Made by a program: the position numbers and the translations under genes
Notes under the pieces: generated by a model
Databases searched by the model: none
What the model was told of the DNA's origin: nothing
The model's input: only the letters and a program-made list of their open reading frames with translations
From: Thalassospira lucentensis
Lineage (GTDB): Bacteria; Pseudomonadota; Alphaproteobacteria; Rhodospirillales; Thalassospiraceae
Direction: 5' to 3'
Assembly (NCBI RefSeq): GCF_011806425.1
Contig: NZ_JAATOV010000001.1
Coordinates: 806,001 to 870,000, forward strand
DNA length: 64,000 bases
Part shown: positions 35,767 to 45,217 of the stretch, in pieces
Position numbering within the stretch: position 1 is the stretch's first letter
Layout of the letters: every line of letters begins with the position of its first letter

Positions 35767-37137
35767 CTACACGTCCGCGTCCGATGAAGCAGCTTGGGCC
35801 GCCGCTGCCCTACGCTCCGCATCCTTTTCGGCCTTAAGCTTTTCCATCTTTTTAATATTTTCGCGGCTGAAGTTATAGTCGGGCTCTTTTTCCTTTGGCG
35901 CAGGCTCAACAATTTCGTTAAGCACCTCGTCATCGACTTGGTCCTGCTCGATCGGCGTGTCACCTTCCAGATCTTCCATCATCAGGTCGTCATTGTCAGA
36001 CGCCGAGGACGTGTTTGCCTCGCCCTCCTCATCGCCCGACTCCGCACTAAAGGCACTCGCGGCAATTGCTTCAAGGTCCTCGGTAACGCCGTCGGAACCG
36101 TCGTCAGCTGCATCTTCTTCGATAAACATCGAGTCGAATTCGTTTTCGTCCTCGCCTGGCGTAACCTCGTTGGATGCAACCTCGTCGGTATTACCCCCAC
36201 CAAGGTCGCTGGCTTTCCCGTGGGTCAGACGCTGTAAAATATCGTCAAGCTGCTCTAGGGTTTCATACCGGATAGAAATTTTACCGGCCGCCCCGTCAAA
36301 ATCGATATTGACCGATAACCCCAACATATTGGTGAGGTCGCGCTCTAAAGCTACTGTATCTGGGTCTTTGTTCAACGATGTGCCGCCAGACGCCTTTTTC
36401 GGGCGGGCTGTTTTTCCGCCATCTGTCTTCACCAGTTTTTCGGTCTGGCGGACATTCAAGCCCTTTTTGACAATCTGGGTGGCCAGTTCAACTGCGTTAT
36501 CAGCACCGAGCAACGCACGCGCATGACCAGCACTTAAGACCTTGTCTGACAGCATCTGTTTGATCGGTGCGGCAAGGCCCAGCAACCGCAAGCTATTGGC
36601 AATGTGGCTACGGCTTTTACCCAGCGCCTGCCCCAAGGCTTCCTGCGTATGCGAAAACTCGCTCATCAAGCGGTTATAGCCTTCCGCCTCTTCAAGCGGT
36701 GAAAGATCCTGACGTTGCAGGTTTTCAATAAGGGCAATTTCCGCAGTTTCGCGATCATCAAATTCGCGGACCAACACCGGCACTTCGTGCAGCTGTGCCC
36801 GCTGTGCCGCGCGCCAGCGCCGCTCACCGGCGATGATTTCATAGGTGGTTTCGCCGGTCGACGATGCGCGCACCAAAATCGGCTGAATAATGCCTTTCTC
36901 GCGGATTGAGGCCGCAAGATCATCGATCGCTTCGTCGTCAAAATTAACGCGCGGCTGGAACGGTGACGGCTTCAGATCGGTGATCGCAATAAGCTGCGTC
37001 GTGCCACCAGGCCCCGGATGAGCCGGTGTTGCCGTATCATCGGCCGCAACCGCAACGGCTGCGCCAACATCTTCGTCTTCATCACCCAAAAGGGCCGATA
37101 GTCCGCGTCCCAATCCGCGTTTTTTTGCTTCGCTCAT
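35767..37137 (-). CDS. parB: chromosome-partitioning protein ParB with acidic C-terminal extension
   Basis: A 456-residue ParB; typical chromosomal ParBs are about 290-300. The N-terminus RGLGRGLSALLGD is the ParA-interacting motif. The CTP-binding domain has GERRWRAAQRA at about 104-114 and ENLQRQDL at 138-145. The helix-turn-helix that reads parS follows (TQEALGQALGKSRSHIANSL, about 164-183), and the dimerisation domain ends with YETLEQLDDILQRL near residue 304. Beyond it is a tail of about 150 residues: very acidic and disordered to about 420, then a charged helix (SRENIKKMEKLKAEKDAERR). ATG overlaps the parA stop as ATGA. Confidence 0.97.
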   Translation of the reverse strand: MSEAKKRGLGRGLSALLGDEDEDVGAAVAVAADDTATPAHPGPGGTTQLIAITDLKPSPFQPRVNFDDEAIDDLAASIREKGIIQPILVRASSTGETTYEIIAGERRWRAAQRAQLHEVPVLVREFDDRETAEIALIENLQRQDLSPLEEAEGYNRLMSEFSHTQEALGQALGKSRSHIANSLRLLGLAAPIKQMLSDKVLSAGHARALLGADNAVELATQIVKKGLNVRQTEKLVKTDGGKTARPKKASGGTSLNKDPDTVALERDLTNMLGLSVNIDFDGAAGKISIRYETLEQLDDILQRLTHGKASDLGGGNTDEVASNEVTPGEDENEFDSMFIEEDAADDGSDGVTEDLEAIAASAFSAESGDEEGEANTSSASDNDDLMMEDLEGDTPIEQDQVDDEVLNEIVEPAPKEKEPDYNFSRENIKKMEKLKAEKDAERRAAAAQAASSDADV

Positions 37138-37961
37138 GCTTTCACCCCTTCGCGTTTCAAGACTTCGCTGGCGAGATTAAGATAAGCCCGTGAACCGGGG
37201 CATTTCATGTCATAGACCAAAACGGGCGTCCCGTGACTTGGTGCTTCCGACACCCGCACATTGCGCGGAATAACCGTGCGATAGACAACATCGCCAAAAT
37301 AATCACGCACATCGTTGGCAACTTGTGCTGACAGGTTGTTACGCTTGTCATACATCGTCAAAACGATGCCCTGAATTTCAAGCTGCGGGTTAAAGGCCTT
37401 TTTGACCCGCTTGATGGTGCGGACCAGATGACTGATCCCTTCGAGCGCAAAGAACTCGCATTGCAACGGCACCAACACCGCATCCGATGCCACCAAGGCA
37501 TTAAGGGTCAAAAGCCCCAAAGATGGCGGGCAATCGATCAAGACATAATCAACGTCATGCGGCAATTTGCCCAAGGATTCTTTAAGCTGCGTTTCGCGCT
37601 GCTCGAAATCCACCAGCTCAATCTCTGCCCCCGAAAGATCCATACCCGATGGCACAATCGTCAAACGCGGGATCGATGTTTCAATCCGGGCTTCTTCCAG
37701 ACTGTTGCCATTGATCAACACGTCATAGGAGCTGATCTGACGATCTGACGGACGCAAACCAAGGCCGGTACTGGCGTTGCCCTGCGGATCCAAGTCAACA
37801 ATCAAAACCCGCTGATTGACCGCGGCCAAGGCAGTTGCCAAATTGATGGTCGTGGTGGTTTTGCCAACCCCGCCCTTCTGATTGGCAACAGAAATAATGC
37901 GTGGGCGATGCCCCGGCCCTTGCGATTTGGTCGAAAGCGGCAAGTCAATTACATCCGTCAC
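37134..37961 (-). CDS. parA: chromosome-partitioning ATPase ParA
   Basis: A 275-residue Walker-type ATPase that moves ParB-parS complexes along the nucleoid. The deviant Walker A KGGVGKTTTTINLA is at about 29-42, with the signature Lys, and VDYVLIDCPPSLGLLTLNAL carries the Walker B. The start is a GTG at 37961 whose GTGA overlaps the rsmG stop by 4 nt; the stop in turn overlaps the parB start. This gives a tightly coupled rsmG-parA-parB unit, the standard alphaproteobacterial arrangement. Confidence 0.97.
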   Translation of the reverse strand: MTDVIDLPLSTKSQGPGHRPRIISVANQKGGVGKTTTTINLATALAAVNQRVLIVDLDPQGNASTGLGLRPSDRQISSYDVLINGNSLEEARIETSIPRLTIVPSGMDLSGAEIELVDFEQRETQLKESLGKLPHDVDYVLIDCPPSLGLLTLNALVASDAVLVPLQCEFFALEGISHLVRTIKRVKKAFNPQLEIQGIVLTMYDKRNNLSAQVANDVRDYFGDVVYRTVIPRNVRVSEAPSHGTPVLVYDMKCPGSRAYLNLASEVLKREGVKA

Positions 37962-38593
37962 CGGCTCACTCCTTTTAAGATCATCACCACACCGTCCGGG
38001 TCGACCAGACTGGCATGCGTGGTTACATCAAATGACCAACCAGCCGCACGTGCATCAGCCAGTTCATCCTCAAAGGCACGTCCTTTTAGCAACACATAAT
38101 GGCCGCCAGCTTTCAGATGTCTTTGGCCAAATTCCAAAAGCTTCGGCAAGGGCGCAAACGCCCGGGCCGTAATCACATCCGCCTCAGATGGGCTGGCCGC
38201 CTCAATCCGTTCGCGGGCAATTTTGGTTTGCGCCAAAACACCGCAAACCCGGGCGGCTTCCATCAAAAAGACGGTTTTCTTGGTGTTGGACTCCATCATC
38301 GTGACATTGCCAGCCCCCAAAATGGCCAGAACAATGCCCGGGAAACCCGCGCCAGAGCCAAAATCAACGATCTTTCCGCTGGCAGCCACATCCTCAAGAT
38401 GCGGCCAAAGCTGTGCAGAATCCTGTAAATGACGCGCCCAAACGTCTTCCGCTGTGCTGGCGCCAACGATATTAATCCGTGGCTGCCACTTCACAACGAG
38501 GTCTGCATACTGGTTTAAACGGTCCAATGTTTCACGTGAAACACTCAAATCGCGTTCAAACCATGTTTTTACGGGCTCGGAAATTGATTGCAT
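37958..38593 (-). CDS. rsmG: 16S rRNA (guanine-N7) methyltransferase RsmG (GidB)
   Basis: A 211-residue SAM-dependent enzyme that methylates G527 of 16S rRNA. The segment VSRETLDRLNQYADLVVKWQ, then FGSGAGFPGIVLAIL (SAM motif I) and ADVITARAFAPLPKLLEF are typical. The VSRET codons are themselves a parS site. I use ATG 38593 (MQSISEP), which gives the family's usual length. The frame is open to an ATG at 38713, whose first codons (MFHVKH) are simply a second parS; that longer form would add 40 unusual residues. Confidence 0.93.
   Translation of the reverse strand: MQSISEPVKTWFERDLSVSRETLDRLNQYADLVVKWQPRINIVGASTAEDVWARHLQDSAQLWPHLEDVAASGKIVDFGSGAGFPGIVLAILGAGNVTMMESNTKKTVFLMEAARVCGVLAQTKIARERIEAASPSEADVITARAFAPLPKLLEFGQRHLKAGGHYVLLKGRAFEDELADARAAGWSFDVTTHASLVDPDGVVMILKGVSR
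38528..38543. promoter_or_regulatory. parS: parS centromere site 1
   Basis: TGTTTCACGTGAAACA, the perfect 16-bp parS palindrome, lying inside rsmG. It is the ParB loading site; parB is about 1.4 kb away. Confidence 0.95.
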
Positions 38594-38696
38594 AATCGAT
38601 TTATACGCCGCGTTTTCAAAACACGCCAGCATTGACTTCATATCAAGGCGAATTTTTATGATGATATCGAATAAAAACACGCCATTTCCACGCCAA

Positions 38697-38712
38697 TGTT
38701 TCACGTGAAACA
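38697..38712. promoter_or_regulatory. parS: parS centromere site 2
   Basis: TGTTTCACGTGAAACA, a perfect parS palindrome, 154 bp from site 1 (end to start) and immediately upstream of the preferred rsmG reading frame. Confidence 0.95.
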
Positions 38713-38713
38713 T

Positions 38714-38730
38714 TCAAAACGACGTTTTGA
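38714..38730. repeat. 17-bp perfect palindrome abutting parS site 2
   Basis: TCAAAACG-A-CGTTTTGA starts one base after the parS palindrome ends. It could form a hairpin in RNA or bind a dimeric protein. Confidence 0.6.
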
Positions 38731-39515
38731 TCAAAATCTCTCGACCTTCGTTAGGCGCGCAAAACCGAACACTAACCATTTGCCTTGCCCCTACCCCATA
38801 CCTTGCAAATAGCACGACAGAACCTTGCCGGAGAAATCGGCAACAACCATCAAAGATCAAATTCACAGACACGGCCTTAGAGATGCTGAAGGCCGAGCTC
38901 CCAACCCGACCGCTAACGCAATGCGCGCGATATCCAGAATGTTCACGATGCTGGGGCGGTGACATTTGCGCCCTTTACGAAAGCGAAAGAGCCGTCTAAA
39001 CCATCCTGCGTGCCCCTACCGTAAGAACGTCCTGCCGGTGCAAAATTGATCTCGCGGACCAAGTCCCGTTCGCTACGCCATAACGCCCTCAACAAACCCC
39101 AACGCAGGTTCAAAGGTGCGAACCTCTCCATTTGAGGCGTTAGGCCTTTTATGAGTCTCTTATCAGTGAAAATGGCAACAATGGTTGGATGGTCTAGGTG
39201 ATCATCGCCAGAATGAAATATGTACGATAGGCAGCGTATTATCGCGCGCGGCCAGCGATCATCACTCCCCTCGCTTCTTCATTGAGACTGTCGGGATTTG
39301 CTGGGGCGGCAAAAGCATAAGCATCACTGCCACAGTTCGAGGTCACGATCCGATTGCCCCGGTTTGAGGTCAGAACCTTTCCCACCGGTTCGAGGTGGAA
39401 ATCCGTGAGGCCTCTAGTTCACCGAGACGGTTTGATCCTCTCTTAGGGGTATTGGTCCGCGAGTGCTTCTCATCACGTCCTCAAACCCTGCCCGCTATCT
39501 CGAATCCAGAACGCA
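38731..39515. other. unassigned interval between mnmG and rsmG
   Basis: About 785 bp where most relatives have little or nothing between mnmG and rsmG. The short frames present have no recognisable family, and base composition looks unlike the neighbours. Three degenerate copies of GGTTYGAGGT with flanking A occur at about 39338-39384 (CAGTTCGAGGTCA, CGGTTTGAGGTCA, CGGTTCGAGGTGGA). It may be remnant or inserted DNA. Confidence 0.5.
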
Positions 39516-39556
39516 AACAGCCCGACCGGTGGAAACCAATCGGGCTGTTGCTTGTT
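39516..39556. terminator. hairpin 3' of mnmG
   Basis: AACAGCCCGA pairs with TCGGGCTGTT (10 bp) around a 14-nt loop. A T-rich tract follows on plus (GCTTGTTTTA); on minus it lies 55-90 nt past mnmG and probably ends it. Confidence 0.7.
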
Positions 39557-39604
39557 TTATCAATGACGTCGTTGGACGGGTATTCCGACTAGCTCCACTG
39601 TACG

Positions 39605-41503
39605 TTAAGCGCTGCGGGCGTTTTTGACGTGGTGTTTGTGGCTTTTGATATGGCCCAGAAGGGCGGTAACCGCCGCCGGTGTCACGCCCGGAATACGTGA
39701 CGCAGCACCAATGGTTTCAGGCTGAATTTCATTGAGCTTGATGCGGATTTCAGCCGACAGGCCACCGACCTTATCGAAATCAAGACCGCGCGGCAGGCGC
39801 AATTCTTCGTCACGGCGGAAGGCCGCAATGTCGGCCGCCTGGCGGTCAAGATAGCCTTTATACTGGGCGTCAATCGTAACCTGTTCCTTGATCGCCGGAT
39901 CAATGGTTTCAAGCTGCGGCCAGACTTTGGTCAGAACGTCAAAATCAATATCGGGATAGGCCAGCAGGTCATAAGCACTGCGCCGCACACCATCGAGATT
40001 GATCTTGATGCCAAATTTGGTCAGCGTATTGGGTGTTTCGGCCAAGGCGGAGACATCGTTTTTTGCGGCCTCAAGCGCTGATTTTTTATCGCCCCACACT
40101 TTTGCGCGCGGAGATGCGACGCAGCCAATTTCAAGCCCACGATCGGTCAGGCGCTGATCGGCGTTATCGGCACGCAACATCAACCGATATTCCGCGCGCG
40201 AGGTGAACATACGATACGGTTCGCGCGTCCCCTGCGTCACCAGATCATCGATCATCACACCGATATAGGCATCTGCACGATCAAGACGGAATTCGCGATC
40301 GCTGCCATCACATAAAAGGGCCGCGTTCACACCTGCAACAAGCCCCTGCCCGGCGGCTTCTTCGTAGCCGGTCGTGCCATTGATCTGACCCGCAAAGAAC
40401 AGGCCAGCGACTTTTTTTGTTTCCAGCGTATGGCGCAATTCGCGCGGATCAACGAAGTCATATTCCACCGCGTAGCCCGGGCGGAAGATTTCGACCTTTT
40501 CCAAGCCCGGAATGGTCACCAGCATGGCGAGCTGCACATCCTCAGGCAAGGAGGTTGAAATGCCGTTCGGATACACCGTCGGATCGTCGAGGCCCTCTGG
40601 CTCAAGGAAAATCTGGTGCTGATTTTTCTCGGCAAAGCGGACGACCTTGTCTTCAATCGACGGGCAGTAGCGTGGGCCACTGCTGTTGATTTGGCCGCTA
40701 TACATCGGGGCACGGTGCAAATTGGCCCGAATGATTTCGTGGGTTGCCTCAGTCGTCCAGGTCAAATGACACGGGATCTGTGGCACCGTGATTTCAGACG
40801 TTAAGAACGAAAACGGATCGGGTGGCGTGTCGCCCGGCTGTTCTTGCAGGCTGGCCCAATCAATTGTCCGGCCATCAAGGCGCGCCGGTGTGCCCGTTTT
40901 CAAACGGCCAAGTTTGAAGTCATATTTTTCAAGCGTATCGGACAGGCCCATTGACGGTGCATCGCCAATGCGGCCTGCCGGCGTGGTTTTTTCGCCGATG
41001 TGAATAAGCCCACGCAGGAACGTGCCGGTGGTCAGCACCACCGCCCCGGCGCGATATTCGCGGCCATCGCCGGTGATCACACCGGCAACGCGATGGTTTT
41101 CATCAATGATCAGATCTTCCACACCGCCTTCAAGGATGGTGAGGTTTTCTTGCTCTGCCAGAATATCCTGAACCGCCTGACGATACAGCTTGCGGTCGGC
41201 TTGCGCACGCGGGCCACGTACAGCGGGGCCCTTGGAGCGGTTCAGCATCCGGAACTGAATGCCGGCCCGGTCAATAGCACGCCCCATCACCCCATCAAGC
41301 GCATCAACCTCGCGGACCATATGCCCCTTGCCCAAGCCACCAATGGCCGGGTTACACGACATTTCACCGATGCGATCGGCGCGGTGCGTCACCAATGCAG
41401 TGTTCGCACCCATGCGCGCCGCAGCCGCAGCCGCTTCGCAGCCGGCATGGCCGCCGCCAACCACAATCACATCAAAACGGTTATCTGACACATTCTGAGA
41501 CAT
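39605..41503 (-). CDS. mnmG: tRNA uridine-5-carboxymethylaminomethyl modification enzyme MnmG (GidA)
   Basis: A 632-residue FAD enzyme that, with MnmE, modifies U34 of certain tRNAs. The dinucleotide fold [21 protein letters not shown] is at the N-terminus; the conserved [12 protein letters not shown], the [13 protein letters not shown] segment, and the C-terminal [15 protein letters not shown] are present. Length is normal. ATG 41503 (MSQNVSD) is preferred because GAGGAA lies just upstream; the in-frame ATG 41515 contains that same site. Order mnmE-parS-mnmG on the minus strand. Confidence 0.96.
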   Translation of the reverse strand: MSQNVSDNRFDVIVVGGGHAGCEAAAAAARMGANTALVTHRADRIGEMSCNPAIGGLGKGHMVREVDALDGVMGRAIDRAGIQFRMLNRSKGPAVRGPRAQADRKLYRQAVQDILAEQENLTILEGGVEDLIIDENHRVAGVITGDGREYRAGAVVLTTGTFLRGLIHIGEKTTPAGRIGDAPSMGLSDTLEKYDFKLGRLKTGTPARLDGRTIDWASLQEQPGDTPPDPFSFLTSEITVPQIPCHLTWTTEATHEIIRANLHRAPMYSGQINSSGPRYCPSIEDKVVRFAEKNQHQIFLEPEGLDDPTVYPNGISTSLPEDVQLAMLVTIPGLEKVEIFRPGYAVEYDFVDPRELRHTLETKKVAGLFFAGQINGTTGYEEAAGQGLVAGVNAALLCDGSDREFRLDRADAYIGVMIDDLVTQGTREPYRMFTSRAEYRLMLRADNADQRLTDRGLEIGCVASPRAKVWGDKKSALEAAKNDVSALAETPNTLTKFGIKINLDGVRRSAYDLLAYPDIDFDVLTKVWPQLETIDPAIKEQVTIDAQYKGYLDRQAADIAAFRRDEELRLPRGLDFDKVGGLSAEIRIKLNEIQPETIGAASRIPGVTPAAVTALLGHIKSHKHHVKNARSA

Positions 41504-41616
41504 CGAGTTCCTCATTCATCCCCCGCCAACGCAGGCCGCCACAGATTACAGCACGGGTTGCGGGACTGAACCTTGTCAGGTTCCAATACGCTTATCTGGT
41601 CCGACAAATGGACCAA

Positions 41617-41632
41617 TGTTTCACGTGAAACA
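41617..41632. promoter_or_regulatory. parS: parS centromere site 3
   Basis: TGTTTCACGTGAAACA, a perfect parS palindrome in the 150-bp gap between mnmE and mnmG, 2.9 kb from site 2. Confidence 0.95.
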
Positions 41633-41655
41633 ATTTTAGGGACTGCGCCCTAATC

Positions 41656-43029
41656 TTATTTACCAATACAGAAGTCGCCGAAGATAATATCAAGCAGGTC
41701 TTCCACATCGACACGTCCGGTAATCTTGCCGATTTCGCGCACTGCGAGGCGTACATCCTCAGCAGCCAGTTCGGCGATATCGGTCTTCATTCCGCGATCC
41801 AGATGGTCGCTGGCACTTTCAAGTGCCCGGCGGTGCCGCAACCGTGTAAGGGGTACGGGACCGGCAAAATCGAGACCTTCTTTTACGCGAGTCTCCAGCA
41901 GTTGCAAGAGGCTTTCGATCCCCTGCCCGGTCATGGCCGATATGGGCAAAACGGGAAGCTCTAGCGCGGCACCCTTGGCAGATGTCCCGTTCCAGACCTT
42001 GGGCAGTTCCGCTGGCGCGAGGCCATCGACCTTATTGATCAGCAATATCGTGCTGCCATCGATCAAACGCGCTGCTTCGGGGTCGATATGGGGCCAGTCT
42101 TCGCGATCCACCACCACAAGGCGCAAATCAGCATTTTCGGCCCGTTCGGTCGCACGGCGAACCCCCTCGGTTTCGATGACGTCACCGCTTTCGCGCAGGC
42201 CCGCCGTATCAACCATGGTCACCGGGAAGCCGCCAAGATCAAGGTGGACTTCGATCATATCGCGTGTCGTGCCGGCAATTTCCGAAACAATCGCCGCATC
42301 GCGCTGTGCAAGGCGGTTCAGCAAGCTTGATTTCCCGGCATTTGGCGCGCCAAGAATGACAATCTGGAACCCTTCGCGCAGGCGTTCGCCGCGGCGGTTA
42401 TCGGCCAGATGTTTGGTCATCTCGTCGCCCACCGCGATCAAATCGCCGCGCACGACGGGCACAATCCCATCGGGCAAATCTTCGTCGGGAAAATCAATAT
42501 CGGCCTCGATATGGGCCAGGGCCTTCATCAACCGTGTGCGCCAATCTTCATAAAGCGCGCCCAATTCGCCCGCCATCTGGCGCACAGCCTGACGGCGCTG
42601 GGCAGCGGTTTCGGCATCAATCAGATCGGCGATGCCTTCGGCGGCGGTTAAATCCATTTTGCCATTTTCAAAGGCACGCTTGGTATATTCGCCCGGTTCG
42701 GCAATGCGCAGGCCCGGTTGCCGCGACAGGCATTCCAACACCCCATTAATCACCGCACGCCCGCCATGGGTATGAAGCTCCACCACGTCTTCGCCGGTAA
42801 AGCTGGCAGGACCGGCAAAATAGATCGCCACCGCATCATCAAGCCGCTCGCCAGTTTGCGGATCGCGGATCGGCGCATAGACCGCATGGCGCGGTGTCGG
42901 CACCGTATCGCGCCCAAGCAGCGCACAAAGCGTCTGGCCCGCCATTGGCCCGGATAATCGGATCACGGCAACGCCTGCGCGCCCGGCCCCGGACGACAGG
43001 GCAAAAATGGTGTTTTGGTGTGCAATCAT
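41656..43029 (-). CDS. mnmE: tRNA modification GTPase MnmE (TrmE)
   Basis: A 457-residue GTPase partner of MnmG. The N-terminal THF-binding domain is at about 1-118, and a helical domain surrounds the G domain, which has Walker A GAPNAGKSS at about 228-236, GTTRD switch at 253-257 and DTAGLRE at 274-280. The C-terminal CIGK (residues 454-457) with the catalytic Cys is intact. Length is normal. Near oriC with mnmG and rsmG, the classic conserved block. No strong ribosome-binding site precedes ATG 43029. Confidence 0.97.
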   Translation of the reverse strand: MIAHQNTIFALSSGAGRAGVAVIRLSGPMAGQTLCALLGRDTVPTPRHAVYAPIRDPQTGERLDDAVAIYFAGPASFTGEDVVELHTHGGRAVINGVLECLSRQPGLRIAEPGEYTKRAFENGKMDLTAAEGIADLIDAETAAQRRQAVRQMAGELGALYEDWRTRLMKALAHIEADIDFPDEDLPDGIVPVVRGDLIAVGDEMTKHLADNRRGERLREGFQIVILGAPNAGKSSLLNRLAQRDAAIVSEIAGTTRDMIEVHLDLGGFPVTMVDTAGLRESGDVIETEGVRRATERAENADLRLVVVDREDWPHIDPEAARLIDGSTILLINKVDGLAPAELPKVWNGTSAKGAALELPVLPISAMTGQGIESLLQLLETRVKEGLDFAGPVPLTRLRHRRALESASDHLDRGMKTDIAELAAEDVRLAVREIGKITGRVDVEDLLDIIFGDFCIGK

Positions 43030-43697
43030 AATCTGTCCGTCGCTTTTGGCTGTGACACCGCCTGCGGCCTGCGCGATGGGGGATGCGATGGCCGGACGGT
43101 GAATGCATTCTGTGCCGTCGATATCGTTCAGACGGGCGCAAAGGTCAACATATCGCTTTAAATACCAACAGGTCTTTAAAGCCGGAAAAGAAGACGCACC
43201 GGAATATAGGACGGTTTGAGAATATTGCGATGGCTGGGATCAGAGGCATTCATCCGCCGCATCACAGATCGGCCCGCCCTGCCCGATAACGCGCATTTCA
43301 TCGCCTTCAGGCAAGGACAGAGGGGGCCTGACCCTTATTTACCGCTTGGGCCTCATTTGGCGGCGACTGTACGTGAACAGAAGCCGGTAGCAGCAAAGGA
43401 GACAGGTTGGCGCCAACAGCGTCTATAGCGGCTCTATAAAGCCTGCTATCGCCATCATAAGATCGTTACCCGCGCTGTCATCGGCAGGAACGACCTAAAA
43501 CCCACCCATCATAAGGAAAGCACGCGCGGTATCCGCACCGGCCGTGTGACGCGGATTAAATGGCGGGATCCATCAATGTGGGTTCGAAGAATTTAGGAAA
43601 GCTTTGGAAAGGAAGGATGCGGCCATTTGCTGGGAATGCCCCAAACCGGTTTGGCACATCCGCCCTTATCAAAACATTGGGATCAAGATATCGGGGA
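43030..43697. other. gene-free interval upstream of mnmE
   Basis: About 670 bp between mnmE and the ferredoxin gene. I found no convincing gene, terminator or repeat. It presumably contains the mnmE promoter; the remainder is unexplained. Confidence 0.45.
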
Positions 43698-44033
43698 TTA
43701 TTGATCCGGGCTGAGCTTGAGCCGTTCGACCACTTTTCCGCCAACCAAATGGTCGGTCAGGATGGTGTCGATGTCTTCCATCGTCTCGTAGCGGTACCAA
43801 GTCCCTTCCGGGTAGATCACCATCACCGGCCCCAATTCGCAGCGATCAAGGCACCCGGCGGTGTTGATCCGGGTCATGGGAAGCCCAAGTTCCTTGGCCC
43901 GGACTTTCATGTAATTACGCAGTTTGGTGGCACCTTTGGACTGGCAACAGCCGCGTTCATGGCCAGCGGGGCGTTCATTCTGACAGACGAAAACATGCGC
44001 CTGATAGTAGTGTGCGTCGCGCGTCAATCTCAT
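43698..44033 (-). CDS. (2Fe-2S) thioredoxin-like ferredoxin
   Basis: A 111-residue protein of the small thioredoxin-like [2Fe-2S] ferredoxin family. Putative ligands are the N-terminal CQNERPAGHERGCC region and the later TAGCLDRCELGPVM, where two cysteines lie four apart. PVMVIYPEGTWYRYETMEDID is the standard end of the fold. Role unknown; these proteins transfer electrons or serve cobalt/metal handling. It starts at the stop of the DUF6489-like gene (TAATG overlap), so the two are coupled. Confidence 0.9.
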   Translation of the reverse strand: MRLTRDAHYYQAHVFVCQNERPAGHERGCCQSKGATKLRNYMKVRAKELGLPMTRINTAGCLDRCELGPVMVIYPEGTWYRYETMEDIDTILTDHLVGGKVVERLKLSPDQ

Positions 44034-44311
44034 TAGTCCTTATCGTTTTTTTTGCCGGCTTTACTGCCCTGCCCGGTTTGTCCGGTGGCGTTGAACTGGC
44101 TCCAGAATACTTTTTGCATCTGATCCCAGTTCTGCATGCCTTGGGGCAGCCAGGTATTGAGCATGGTTTCGGGGTCCATGGCCGCAAGATTGGCTTTCAT
44201 GCGGTCTTCGATTTCTTTCATCATCGCCTGTTGCATCGGCTGAACGTCTGGCAGACCAAAGAAAGTCCGCAGTTCTTCCGGGCTGCAATCAATATCGACA
44301 GTTACTTTCAT
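44033..44311 (-). CDS. small conserved alphaproteobacterial protein (DUF6489-like)
   Basis: A 92-residue protein beginning MKVTVDIDCSPEELRTFFGLPDVQPMQ, a segment that is well conserved in alphaproteobacteria (recalled as DUF6489). A helical middle (MMKEIEDRMKANLAAMDPE) and a charged tail GKKNDKD follow. The function is unknown. AAGGAGA lies 9 nt before ATG 44311, a strong ribosome-binding site. The TAATG overlap with the ferredoxin start says they are translated together. Confidence 0.8.
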   Translation of the reverse strand: MKVTVDIDCSPEELRTFFGLPDVQPMQQAMMKEIEDRMKANLAAMDPETMLNTWLPQGMQNWDQMQKVFWSQFNATGQTGQGSKAGKKNDKD

Positions 44312-44461
44312 CGCCCCGATCTCCTTGGTTCTTATCTGTTATGTGCTACCTGCACATTATGACCGGGTTTAGAACCATCTCAATGATAAACGACGCCGAT
44401 ATATCTCCGACAGCTTTTAAACACTGCTTTAAACAGCGTTTTGATCGGCCAAAAACCACTT

Positions 44462-45217
44462 TTAAGCCATCACGACGGGGGCGATCACCGGGCGCCCATT
44501 GGGGCGCGGTACCAAATCCACCGCAAGACCATAGCTTTTTTTGATCTTATCTTGCGTCAGGACATTTTGCGGCGCGTCCTGACCTGCCAAGACCCCGTTA
44601 TCAACCAAGACAAGCTGATCAGTATATTGCATGGCGACATTAAGATCATGGATCGCCATAAGCACCAAGGCCCGCTGTTTGGCGACATAACGGCGCAGCA
44701 TTCCCAACACAGATATCTGATGGGACAGATCAAGCGCGCTTGTTGCTTCGTCGAGCACCAACAGTTTGGGTTCGCGCACCAGCCGCTGCGAGAGCAAAAC
44801 CAGTTGCTGTTGACCGCCCGAAAGGGTGCGCATCGACCGAGACGCCAAATGCGCCAACGCAAATTCATCAAGAATGGCGGTCGCACGTTCGATATCCGCC
44901 TCCGACACGCGCCAGCCCAACCGTTCGTGCGATCCTAGTAAAACCGTTTCAAGCACCGTTAATGTCGATGATACGCGGCACGCTTGGGGCATGTATCCCA
45001 AATCAGAGGCATCCGGACGACGCCCATGCCACCGAATATCGCCAGAATACCGCCCCTGCCCGGCCACCGCCGAAAGCAACGTCGATTTCCCTGCGCCATT
45101 TGGCCCGATAATGCCAACCAACTGGCCGGTGGCAAACTGACAACTGACATTGTCGATGATGTGTTTGCCCGATTTAACTACGGTTAGACGATCAATCACT
45201 AAATTCTGATCTGTCAT
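44462..45217 (-). CDS. iron-complex-type ABC transporter, ATP-binding subunit
   Basis: A 251-residue ATPase. Walker A GPNGAGKST is near residues 37-45, the signature LSGGQQQLV near 138-147, Walker B LLVLDEATSALD with the H-loop in MAIHDLN. The sequence fits the FecE/BtuD class that drives uptake of chelated metals, siderophores, heme or B12. Its ATG overlaps the permease stop as ATGA. It is the last gene of the operon binding protein-permease-ATPase. Confidence 0.93.
   Translation of the reverse strand: MTDQNLVIDRLTVVKSGKHIIDNVSCQFATGQLVGIIGPNGAGKSTLLSAVAGQGRYSGDIRWHGRRPDASDLGYMPQACRVSSTLTVLETVLLGSHERLGWRVSEADIERATAILDEFALAHLASRSMRTLSGGQQQLVLLSQRLVREPKLLVLDEATSALDLSHQISVLGMLRRYVAKQRALVLMAIHDLNVAMQYTDQLVLVDNGVLAGQDAPQNVLTQDKIKKSYGLAVDLVPRPNGRPVIAPVVMA

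Noticed and set aside
38594..38713. Longer N-terminus for RsmG starting MFHVKH
   Set aside because: Those codons are exactly a parS site, and the added 40 residues are not in the family's usual length.
38727..38999. Short plus-strand frame with a Cys-rich motif (CARYPECSRCWGG)
   Set aside because: TTG start without a ribosome-binding site, no family recognised, and it lies in the unexplained insert; too weak to call a gene.
39371..39384. GGTTCGAGGT resembling a tRNA T-loop
   Set aside because: No matching acceptor, D or anticodon arm, and no CCA; it is one of three degenerate direct repeats.
43556..44036. Frames opposite the ferredoxin gene
   Set aside because: Antisense shadows of a well-recognised gene with no family match.
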